Assembly (NCBI GenBank): GCA_964625225.1
Contig: CAZVAR010000016.1
Span: 1 to 39,345 of the forward strand
Direction of reading: 5' to 3'
DNA: 39,345 nt
DNA from: CAZVAR01 sp964625225
Lineage (GTDB): Bacteria; Pseudomonadota; Alphaproteobacteria; JAJUGE01
In this document: one piece after another, positions 32,974 to 39,345 of the stretch
Numbering within the stretch: position 1 is the stretch's first letter
Layout of the letters: each line of letters starts with the position of its first letter
The notes under the pieces: model-generated
Seen by the model: the letters and a program-made list of their open reading frames with translations, nothing else
Told to the model about the DNA's origin: nothing
Databases searched by the model: none
Position numbers and translations under genes: made by a program

Positions 32974-34167
32974 ATGATTCGCCTGCCCCATCTCCGCCGC
33001 CCGGCGCACTGGGCGGCGGCGCTCGTGGCATCCGCTATCCTGACCGGACCGGCCATCGCCGCCGACCCCGAGATCGCACTGCCGCAGACCCTGGTATGGA
33101 CCGCCTATGATCTCGGGTCGACCGGTTACAGCCAAGCCGTCGGCATCGGCAGCGTGTTCAAGAACAGGCTCGGCATCAGCGTGCGCGTCCTGCCGGGCAA
33201 GAACGACGTGTCGCGTCTCGCTCCTCTGCGGGACGACAAGGCTCAGTATTCGCTGACCGGCTCGGAAAGCACCTATGCGCAAGAGGGATTGTATCTGTTC
33301 GGCGCGAAGGACTGGGGGCCGCAGCCGATCACGCAGCTGATCATGGCGGTCTCCGACGGCACGTCCGCCGTGGCGACGGCCAAGGACGCCGGCATCAAGA
33401 CGCTCGCGGACCTGAAGGGCAAGCGCGTCGCCTTCGTCAAGGGCGCCGCCTCGCTGCAGAATTCGATGCGGGGTATGCTCGCGTTCGGGGGACTGACTTG
33501 GGATGACGTCGTGAAGGTCGAAGTCCCAGGCTACGCGGCATCGATCCAGGCGGTGATCGACGGCCAAGCCGATGCCGCCTACGGAACCACGCACTCGGCA
33601 CCGTTTCTCAAAATCGACGCCAGCCCGCGCGGACTCCATTTTCCGCCCGTGCCGCACGACGACGAGGACGGCTGGAAGCGGCTGAAGCAGGTCTTGCCGT
33701 TCTTCTTTCCGGCGATCGCGACCGAGGGACCGTCCTTGCCCGAGGGCGGTCAGGAAATGGCGAGCGCCGCCTATCCGATCCTGGTCACGATGCCGAACGT
33801 GCCCGAGGACCAGAATTACAACCTCACCAAGGCGATGGTCGTCTTCTACGACGAGTACAAGGGCTCGGCGCCGGGTGCCAATGGCTGGGCGCTCGAGCGG
33901 CAGAAGTTCGGCGACACGCTTCTCCCCTTCAATGCGGGCGCCATCCGCTATTACAAGGAAATAGGCGCCTGGACGGCCGAGGCGCAGGCCACGCATGACG
34001 CCAATCTGAAGCGGCAGGCGATGCTCCGGGAGGCATGGGACGCCTATCTCGAGAAGGCGCCGGCAGACGAGACCGCCTTCAAGCAGGGCTGGATGCAGAC
34101 CCGCGCCAGCCTGCTCAAAGGAGCCGATCTCCCGGTAATTCAGGAGGCGTGGGACCTCGGAAGCTGA
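32974..34167 (+). CDS. TAXI-family TRAP transporter solute receptor
   Basis: Periplasmic binding protein of 397 residues, longer than the usual 320-340. Signal peptide about 1-28 (cut after AIA), then the TAXI core: YSQAVGIGSVFKNRLGISVRVLPGKNDVSRLAPLRDDKAQYSLTG shows the early ligand-binding pattern, and LKGKRVAFVKGAASLQNSMRG the second domain. The C-terminal 60 residues are helical and charged. GGGAGG lies 6 bases before the ATG. TAXI receptors work with a fused DctQM permease; none is in this window, so the permease must lie elsewhere or the protein works with another system. The ligand is unknown. It is 93 bases after the methyltransferase fusion gene and convergent with an MFS gene. Confidence 0.85.
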   Translation: MIRLPHLRRPAHWAAALVASAILTGPAIAADPEIALPQTLVWTAYDLGSTGYSQAVGIGSVFKNRLGISVRVLPGKNDVSRLAPLRDDKAQYSLTGSESTYAQEGLYLFGAKDWGPQPITQLIMAVSDGTSAVATAKDAGIKTLADLKGKRVAFVKGAASLQNSMRGMLAFGGLTWDDVVKVEVPGYAASIQAVIDGQADAAYGTTHSAPFLKIDASPRGLHFPPVPHDDEDGWKRLKQVLPFFFPAIATEGPSLPEGGQEMASAAYPILVTMPNVPEDQNYNLTKAMVVFYDEYKGSAPGANGWALERQKFGDTLLPFNAGAIRYYKEIGAWTAEAQATHDANLKRQAMLREAWDAYLEKAPADETAFKQGWMQTRASLLKGADLPVIQEAWDLGS

Positions 34168-34192
34168 CCGGGCGGCACGGAACCGCGGGGCG

Positions 34193-34214
34193 GGCGGGCC
34201 TCGTCCGGCCCGCC
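34193..34214. terminator. Hairpin between convergent genes
   Basis: GGCGGGCC, TCGTCC, GGCCCGCC: a perfect 8-bp stem between the convergent TAXI and MFS genes, 26 bases past the TAXI stop and 16 bases before the MFS stop. It has no T run. Confidence 0.55.
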
Positions 34215-34230
34215 ATGCCCTGCGCCGGCC

Positions 34231-35493
34231 TTACTCGCCGGGCCGCGGCGGCTCGCGCAGAAGCCACGCCATAAGCGTCGCCAGCCCGCAACCGACCGGC
34301 AGGACCGACATGGCGGAACGGTAGGCCTCGGCAGTGTAGATCCGGGTTCCCTCCGCCATCTCGCCGGTCCAATGAAGATCGAGCAGCCATCCCAGCAACG
34401 GTTGGAACACCGCCCCGCTCGCCATCACGGCGGTGTTGACGAAACCGATCGCGGCACCGCTCGCCTCGGGCGGATTGTGCTCCTTGCCGCAGGCGAAGCC
34501 GAGCAGCATCACCGCCCCCGTGGCTCCGTTCAGCAGGTACAGCGCCGACACCACGGCAAGCGGCAGGTCCGGAATGTACAGGAACGCCGCCAGCGACAGG
34601 GTCGTGAGAAGGCTGCCGGCGATCATCAGCGGCCTGCGCCGGCCGAGCCGGTCCGAAAGGCCGCCCACCAGCGGCGCGCTGATCATCCACCCGACGAACA
34701 GCAGCGCGACGACGCTCGCAGCCACCGTCCGATCCAGACCGTAGACCACGCTCATGTAGGGCACGGCCCAGAGGCCGGCAAACGCCAGCATCGGCCCGGT
34801 GATCCAGAAGCCGTAGCCAGCGCTCAGCCACGTCTGCGGGTTCCTCATGACCGCCCGGAGACCGTGCAGCAGGCCGCCCCCGCCGCGGGACACCGGCCGC
34901 GGGCGATCCCTTGCTGTCAGCCAGAGCAGCAATGCGAAAATGCCGCCTGCCGCGGCTAGAGCCAGCAGCGTCGCGCGCCAGCCGATCTCGGACACCAGGA
35001 CGCCGGTCGGAGCCGTGCCGAGAATGGCCCCGGCCATTGCCGCAGCCTGTGCGATTCCCGCCAGAGACGCGAAGCGCTCCGGTCGGAACCAAAGCACCGC
35101 CAGCGCCAGTGCGCCGGGGAAGCTGAAGGCGGAGCCGGCGCCGATCAGTAGGCGACCGAGATAGGCACCGATCACCGAATCGCTGACGGCGAAGAGCAGG
35201 CTTCCCAGTCCGCACAAGACCGCTGCCGCCGTGATCAGGCGACGCGGCCCGAACCGGTCCAGCAGCACGCCCACCGGAATTTGCAGGCCGGCATAGGCAT
35301 AGAAGTAGAAGGCCGAGAGATTGCCGAGAATGGCCGCGCCGACCGAGAAGTCGCGCATCAGCTCGACGACCATCACCGTCGGCGATACCCGTTGCAGGAA
35401 GGCGTAGCAGAAGAAGGCCGCCGCCAGCCCGAAGGCCAACACGTGCCGCCGTGACTGCGGCACTCCCGGCTTTGCCGGCGCATCGGCCGTCAT
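34231..35493 (-). CDS. Major facilitator superfamily transporter
   Basis: A 420-residue carrier with twelve predicted membrane segments. The loop motif is QIPVGVLLDRFGPRRL, close to that of the MFS protein at 19568-20860, and both have a similar central segment (WAVPYMSVVYGLD), so they are paralogues. The ATG at 35493 has GGGGAG 9 bases before it; the open frame upstream is a continuation without family resemblance. It lies 31 bases after the acyl-CoA ligase gene on the same strand, so carrier and ligase probably import and activate the same organic acid (inference). Confidence 0.9.
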   Translation of the reverse strand: MTADAPAKPGVPQSRRHVLAFGLAAAFFCYAFLQRVSPTVMVVELMRDFSVGAAILGNLSAFYFYAYAGLQIPVGVLLDRFGPRRLITAAAVLCGLGSLLFAVSDSVIGAYLGRLLIGAGSAFSFPGALALAVLWFRPERFASLAGIAQAAAMAGAILGTAPTGVLVSEIGWRATLLALAAAGGIFALLLWLTARDRPRPVSRGGGGLLHGLRAVMRNPQTWLSAGYGFWITGPMLAFAGLWAVPYMSVVYGLDRTVAASVVALLFVGWMISAPLVGGLSDRLGRRRPLMIAGSLLTTLSLAAFLYIPDLPLAVVSALYLLNGATGAVMLLGFACGKEHNPPEASGAAIGFVNTAVMASGAVFQPLLGWLLDLHWTGEMAEGTRIYTAEAYRSAMSVLPVGCGLATLMAWLLREPPRPGE

Positions 35494-35524
35494 GCCGGCG
35501 AACTCCCCAGCGACCGGAAGGCGG

Positions 35525-37129
35525 TCACGCCGCACCGGCCTCCATATCACGGACGATACTCTGGGCCATCGCCCGGAGCGTTGCCCGCTGGACCTTGGTC
35601 GCATTCGCACTTTCCGCGACCGGAAAGGCGTCCAACTGCACGAAGCGGATCGGCACCTTGTAGTCGGCCAGCCCGCGGCGGCAATGCTCGCGCAGGGCCG
35701 CCTCGTCGACGGTACGACCCGGCCGGGGCACGATGAAGGCGAAGGGACGCGGTCCCTTCCGGGTGGTGACGCCGACGACCTGCACGCCGGCAACCGACCC
35801 GTGCCGCTCGATGAAGGCCTCGATCTCGCCCGGCGCCGTCAGGAAGCCGGCCAGCCGCAGCACGTCGCCCATCCTCGTCTCGAACACGAAGCTGCCGTCC
35901 TCCCGCAGATGACCCGCATCGCCCGAACGGAACCAGCCGTCCGCAGTGAATGCGGCCGCCGTCGCCTCCGCATCGCCGTCATAGCGCAGCATCAGGCTCG
36001 GCCCGCGGAACTCCAGCTCACCGCTGCGCCCGGGTGGCTGCAACTCACCGGTCTCGGGATCGCGCACCCGCACTTGCGCGGTGGGCGAGACCACATATCC
36101 GCCGCCGACACCGCGCCGCTCCACCGGGTCCCCCCGATGCTGGACTGCGAACAGGGCCTGGATCTCGCTCATCCCGTAGAGACCGGCGAGCGGCACCCCG
36201 CGCCGATCGCACTCCGCCAGGAAGCGGTCGATCGCCGGGTTGAAGGCTGCGAAGCCGCACAGGCGCAGGCTCGGGAACGGGCGGCTCTCCGGCCGCGCCG
36301 CCAGGATCCGGGCGAACATGTCGTCCGTACCCATCATATGGGTCACGCGGTGCGCGATGATCGCCTCGGCTGCGGCGGACGGGTCGAACAACGGGTGCAT
36401 CACAGCACAGCCGCCACCGGCCAGCGTCGCTAGCATCTGGCAGAAGCCGAACACGCCACAGAGCGGCAGAGCCGCGAGCGTGACCGCGTCCGGTGCATCG
36501 AGCCCGAAATACCGCGACACTTCGCGCGCGTGCCGCGCCAGGCCGGCCTGCCCGTGGAGCACGAATTTCGGCGCCTTGGTCGTGCCGGAGGTGGTGAAAA
36601 TCGCGCAAGGCGCATCCGGTGCCGGCCGCTCGCCCGCTATCGGCGTGGCCGCCTCGAGACGATCGAACGCAACGGCCGGCCGCCCCAGGATGGTATCCGG
36701 GGGCGCCGCCTCCTCGCCGTAGACGATCACGGTCCGGAGCGCGATGAGTTTCGCCGGATCGACCCGGCCGAGGATGCCTGGAAAGTCGATGTCCTTGAAG
36801 TCCGGCCACATTACCAGGGCCCGGCACCCCGAGCGGCCGACGATGTCTTCTACCTCCGCGCTGCGGAAGCGGGTGTTGACCGCGACCGCTACCGCCCCCA
36901 GCCGCGCCAGTGCGAAGAACAGAACCATGTAGGCCGGTACATTCGGTAACCAGAGTGCCACCCGGTCGCCGGCACTGATCCCGAGGGCCCGGAGTCCGGC
37001 AGCGACCCGGCGCGACCGCGCCTCGAGCGCGCGATAGGAGACGGCGCCGCCGTGATACAGCATGGCCGGCGCGTCACCATGCCGCGCCACGGCATCGGCA
37101 AGGAGATCGCCCACGGTTTCCGACCGCAT
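35525..37129 (-). CDS. AMP-forming acyl-CoA ligase
   Basis: A 534-residue member of the adenylate-forming superfamily that joins an organic acid to CoA via an acyl-AMP. The phosphate-binding loop is FTTSGTTKAPKFVLHG, the A5 motif lies in GLYGMSEIQALF, the hinge in WFRSGDAGHLREDGS and ETRMGDVLRLAG, and the catalytic lysine is K512 in NATKVQR. The N-terminal domain is that of medium- or long-chain and aromatic acid ligases. AAGG lies near the ATG at 37129, and a promoter-like pair lies at 37180-37207. It heads an operon with the MFS gene and is divergent from the DUF35-thiolase genes. Confidence 0.93.
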   Translation of the reverse strand: MRSETVGDLLADAVARHGDAPAMLYHGGAVSYRALEARSRRVAAGLRALGISAGDRVALWLPNVPAYMVLFFALARLGAVAVAVNTRFRSAEVEDIVGRSGCRALVMWPDFKDIDFPGILGRVDPAKLIALRTVIVYGEEAAPPDTILGRPAVAFDRLEAATPIAGERPAPDAPCAIFTTSGTTKAPKFVLHGQAGLARHAREVSRYFGLDAPDAVTLAALPLCGVFGFCQMLATLAGGGCAVMHPLFDPSAAAEAIIAHRVTHMMGTDDMFARILAARPESRPFPSLRLCGFAAFNPAIDRFLAECDRRGVPLAGLYGMSEIQALFAVQHRGDPVERRGVGGGYVVSPTAQVRVRDPETGELQPPGRSGELEFRGPSLMLRYDGDAEATAAAFTADGWFRSGDAGHLREDGSFVFETRMGDVLRLAGFLTAPGEIEAFIERHGSVAGVQVVGVTTRKGPRPFAFIVPRPGRTVDEAALREHCRRGLADYKVPIRFVQLDAFPVAESANATKVQRATLRAMAQSIVRDMEAGAA

Positions 37130-37487
37130 AGCGCCTTTTCCCGTATCGTTTCCGTTGCGGCAGCCCGTTGGCGGAAAAGCTTAGACCGCCGTGGAGGGTA
37201 CTGTCGATCCGGTGACGGCCCGGCCCCCGCCCGCGTCCGGCTCTCGGTGGCTGGTTGTCGGCAGCTGTCGCCGGGTGTGCGGCCGGTCGTTCAGCCTCTC
37301 GATCTCGCTTCGACGCGCAGCGGGGCACAGCCTAGGAACAGATGCAAATGCCGCCGCGGCACCTCCGGGCCGGCGCGCGGCCCTCGCGCCCGCCCCGGAG
37401 CCGGCGGTAAGGCCGTTGCCACCCTACGGGGCAGTCGCTAACCTTCGCCTCTCATTCAGCGTCGATACGAAGCGGAGACACGAATCC
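37130..37487. other. Divergent intergenic region, acyl-CoA ligase / DUF35
   Basis: A 358-base GC-rich gap. It holds a promoter-like pair pointing to the ligase (37180-37207) and the ribosome binding site of the DUF35 gene (GGAG at 37473-37476). Distant complements CTCCGGG/CCCGGAG could pair, but the loop is long. The upstream extension of the DUF35 frame in this gap is not family-like, and I see no gene here. Confidence 0.5.
37180..37207 (-). promoter_or_regulatory. Possible promoter of the acyl-CoA ligase gene
   Basis: On the minus strand TCGACA (37202-37207) lies 16 bases before TCTAAG (37180-37185); they match the -35 and -10 consensus at five and four of six positions. The leader would be about 40-45 bases. 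Confidence 0.4.
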
Positions 37488-37868
37488 GTGACCGCCCCCA
37501 CCTTCGAGGGACCCGGCCCAGACGCCCGGTTCCTCCAGTTCCTCGAACAGGGCAAATTGATGCTCCAGCGCTGCCGGGACACCGGTCGCTACGTCTTCTA
37601 TCCGCGTGTCCTCGACCCGGAGACCGGATCTCCGGCGCTGGAATGGGTGGAGGCCTCGGGTCTGGGAACCGTCTACTCGACCACCGTGGTGCGTCAGCGC
37701 CCTCCGACCCCGGATTACAACGTCGCACTGATCGATCTCGACGAAGGACCGCGGATGATGAGCCGTGTCGAGGGCATACAGCCCGATCAGGTCCGGATCG
37801 GCATGCGCGTCCGCGCCCGGATCATCCGCGAGGGCGACGCACCGCTCGTCGTCTTCGATCCGGTCTGA
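37488..37868 (+). CDS. DUF35 OB-fold protein lacking zinc-ribbon cysteines
   Basis: A 126-residue protein matching the DUF35 (DUF35_N + OB) layout: an N-terminal helix and ribbon region LMLQRCRDTGRYVFYPRVL and an OB fold (GLGTVYSTTVVRQRPPTPDYNVALIDLDEG, RIGMRVRARI). DUF35 proteins normally carry two CxxC pairs that bind zinc and work beside thiolases, channelling acyl-CoA intermediates or supporting retro-aldolases (ChsH2-Ltp2). Here only C29 is left in the whole protein, so no zinc ribbon can form. The GTG start has GGAG about 11 bases upstream. The thiolase gene starts 13 bases after the stop; its ribosome binding site overlaps the stop codon. Confidence 0.88.
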   Translation: MTAPTFEGPGPDARFLQFLEQGKLMLQRCRDTGRYVFYPRVLDPETGSPALEWVEASGLGTVYSTTVVRQRPPTPDYNVALIDLDEGPRMMSRVEGIQPDQVRIGMRVRARIIREGDAPLVVFDPV

Positions 37869-37881
37869 GGAGCATCGCGCC

Positions 37882-39039
37882 ATGGCACATCCCTTGCGCG
37901 GCTCCTCCGCGATCGTCGGCGTCGGTCGCGCCGGCTGCGGCGAGGCGCCCGGCCGCTCGCATCTCGAACTGATCGGCGAGGCGGTCCACTACGCCCTCGA
38001 AGAGGCCGGCCTGAACAAGTCGGACATCGACGGGGTCTGGAACGCAAACCTCGTCAATTTCATGCCTGCCCTTACCATCCCGGAATATCTCGGCATCCGG
38101 CCGAAGATCTCGGACGGCACCAATCTGGGTGGCTCCTCCTTCCTGTCGCACATGCTGATGGCGGCGGCCGCCATCAAGACGGGGCTCTGCGAAGTCGCGC
38201 TGATCTGCTACGGCAGCGTCCAGCGCAGTCAGGGCGGCAGGCTTCAGACCAACTCCGACCAGCCCCCCTACGAGGTCCGGTACCGGCCGCGGCAACCGCC
38301 GACCGCCTATGCGCTCGGCGCGGCGCGTCATATGCACGAGTTCGGCACGACGCGCGAGCAGCTAGCCGCCGTGGCCGTCGCCGCGCGGCAATGGGCACTG
38401 ATGAACCCGGAGGCCTTCACCTACAATCAGGGGCCGCTCTCGATCGAGGATGTGCTGAACAGCAGAATGATCTGCGATCCGCTGACCGTGCGCGACTGCT
38501 GCCTGGTCACCGATGGCGGCGCGGCCCTGATCATGACCAGCGCCGAGAGGGCAAGAGATCTGAAGAAGAAGCCGGTCTATCTGCTCGGCGGGGCCGCGGC
38601 GACACATGCCCGGCAGGTCTCGCAGGCTCCCGACCTGGTGAATTCGTCGGCGCAGGAATCCGGCCGACGTGCCTTCGAGATGGCCGGCATCACCCATAAG
38701 GATGCCGACCTGCTGGCGCTCTACGACGCCTTCACGATCAACGTCATCATGCAGCTCGAAGATCTCGGCTTCGTGAAGAAGGGAGAAGGCGGCCCCTTCG
38801 TCGCAAGCGGCGCCATCGCACCCGGCGGCAGCCTGCCGGTCAATCCGAACGGCGGCGGCCTCGCCGATGTACATCCCGGGATGTACGGCATGTTCCTGAC
38901 GATTGAGGCGGTCCGCCAGCTTCGCGGCGAGTGCGGCGATCGGCAGGTCGCGAACGCCGAGATCGCCGTCTGTCACGGCAATGGGGGAACCTGGTCGAGC
39001 CAGGTCACCAACGTGCTGGGGACGGAGAACAGCCTCTAG
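37882..39039 (+). CDS. Thiolase-like protein, SCP2 branch, without N-terminal nucleophilic Cys
   Basis: A 385-residue thiolase-fold protein of the SCP2/lipid-transfer branch, coupled to DUF35. In thiolases the first active-site Cys follows a Gly-rich turn; here the turn is NLGGSSFLSHM, with Ser or Phe at the Cys position (about 86-87). The His of the C-terminal domain is present (VHPGMYGMF) and a Cys occurs in VCHGNGGTWSS. So ordinary thiolysis through a first-Cys acyl-enzyme is unlikely. Ltp2-type retro-aldolases, also partnered by DUF35, lack that Cys too and use Tyr, so a carbon-carbon lyase is plausible (inference). TGAGGAG precedes the ATG by about 10 bases. Confidence 0.88.
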   Translation: MAHPLRGSSAIVGVGRAGCGEAPGRSHLELIGEAVHYALEEAGLNKSDIDGVWNANLVNFMPALTIPEYLGIRPKISDGTNLGGSSFLSHMLMAAAAIKTGLCEVALICYGSVQRSQGGRLQTNSDQPPYEVRYRPRQPPTAYALGAARHMHEFGTTREQLAAVAVAARQWALMNPEAFTYNQGPLSIEDVLNSRMICDPLTVRDCCLVTDGGAALIMTSAERARDLKKKPVYLLGGAAATHARQVSQAPDLVNSSAQESGRRAFEMAGITHKDADLLALYDAFTINVIMQLEDLGFVKKGEGGPFVASGAIAPGGSLPVNPNGGGLADVHPGMYGMFLTIEAVRQLRGECGDRQVANAEIAVCHGNGGTWSSQVTNVLGTENSL

Positions 39040-39079
39040 GGCGGGCCTCGGCCCACCCGCTCACCGCGTGAACCAGAAC

Positions 39080-39099
39080 GGGCCGGCCTGGGCCGGCCC
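39080..39099. terminator. GC hairpin between thiolase-like and SDR genes
   Basis: GGGCCGGC, CTGG, GCCGGCCC: an 8-bp stem with a four-base loop, 40 bases past the thiolase-like stop and 31 bases before the SDR start. No T run follows, so it may attenuate or protect mRNA ends rather than terminate. Confidence 0.45.
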
Positions 39100-39130
39100 T
39101 ACGAACAAACGGCACGAAAGGAAAGTAAGA

Positions 39131-39345
39131 ATGCCAAGTAATCTGCTCGAAGGTAAGGTCGTCCTCGTCACCGGTGCCGGCCGCGGCATCGGCCGGGAGG
39201 TCGCCATTCTCGCCGCCGCCGAGGGCGCCAAGGTCGTCGTCAACGATCTCGGCGGCGATGTCGCCGGTCACGGCCAGGATCTGACGCCCGCACAGGAGGT
39301 CGTCAACGTCATCACGCAGAACGGCGGCGAGGCGGTCGTCAACGG
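39131..39345 (+). CDS. Short-chain dehydrogenase/reductase, N-terminal part (cut by window edge)
   Basis: The visible 71 codons start the NAD(P)-binding Rossmann fold of an SDR: KVVLVTGAGRGIGREVAILAAAEG has the TGxxxGxG motif, and VVVNDLGGDVAGHG with ITQNGGEAVVN follow as in 3-hydroxyacyl-CoA dehydrogenase-type members related to the HSD17B4 N-terminal domain. The Asp after the second strand (VNDLGG) points to NAD(H) over NADP(H). AGGAAAG lies about 8 bases before the ATG. Its place after the DUF35/thiolase pair fits a CoA-ester pathway oxidising a hydroxyacyl-CoA (inference). The catalytic Ser-Tyr-Lys lie beyond the window. Confidence 0.9.
   Translation, partial: MPSNLLEGKVVLVTGAGRGIGREVAILAAAEGAKVVVNDLGGDVAGHGQDLTPAQEVVNVITQNGGEAVVN

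Noticed and set aside
31153..33996. Minus-strand open frame of about 947 codons
   Set aside because: It lies antisense to the methyltransferase fusion and TAXI genes, which have strong family matches and ribosome binding sites. It is a GC-rich shadow frame.

Overview
The window is a GC-rich chromosomal segment from an alphaproteobacterium, most likely near the Rhodospirillales (inference). The best clue is the left end: rne runs divergently from an AMIN/Amidase_3 amidase that is followed by a class A penicillin-binding protein, a typical alphaproteobacterial order. RNase E also has the acidic insert in its S1 region and a C-terminal Gly-Trp-Trp tail known from that class. I found no rRNA, tRNA, CRISPR array, insertion sequence or prophage gene. 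Coding is dense on both strands.

Layout. 1-5.6 kb: cell-wall and RNA-decay genes, with a PaaG-like enoyl-CoA hydratase translationally coupled to rne. 5.6-9 kb: class I aminotransferase, secreted M48 protease with TPRs, and DsbA-like oxidoreductase, closed by a strong hairpin. 9-12 kb: ornithine/lysine decarboxylase, MaoC-like hydratase, FMN-binding PPOX protein and a small TPR protein. 12.1-20.9 kb: a minus-strand block with an MFS carrier, a complete TctC-TctB-TctA tripartite carboxylate transporter, an acetylpolyamine amidohydrolase-like deacetylase, an acyl-CoA dehydrogenase and an ADP-forming acyl-CoA synthetase. 21-26.5 kb: catabolic genes in mixed orientation: a cytosine-deaminase-like amidohydrolase with altered active-site residues, a double-hotdog hydratase, a 2-hydroxychromene-2-carboxylate isomerase-like protein, an enol-lactonase-like hydrolase, a SnoaL-like protein and a zinc alcohol dehydrogenase. 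26.5-30 kb: sparse region with a 24-residue membrane peptide, a DUF3775 protein, a membrane-anchored coiled-coil protein and a small tail-anchored protein. 30.2-32.9 kb: two unusual fusions in tandem, HPF/RaiA with a cold-shock domain, then protein-isoaspartate methyltransferase with an erythromycin-esterase-like domain. 33-39.3 kb: orphan TAXI binding protein, MFS carrier, acyl-CoA ligase, then DUF35-thiolase-SDR.

How they fit together. Much of 9-39 kb reads as uptake and CoA-dependent breakdown of organic acids, amides or aromatic compounds: binding proteins and carriers, CoA ligases, dehydrogenase, hydratases, and thiolase/aldolase-like enzymes. The substrates cannot be read from sequence. 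The points most worth following are the two adjacent fusions (a possible stationary-phase ribosome and protein-care module), the DUF35/thiolase pair that has lost both its zinc-ribbon cysteines and its nucleophilic cysteine (a candidate aldolase), the amidohydrolase with changed catalytic residues, and the 24-residue membrane peptide. No single locus clearly shows a wholly new system. These are candidates.
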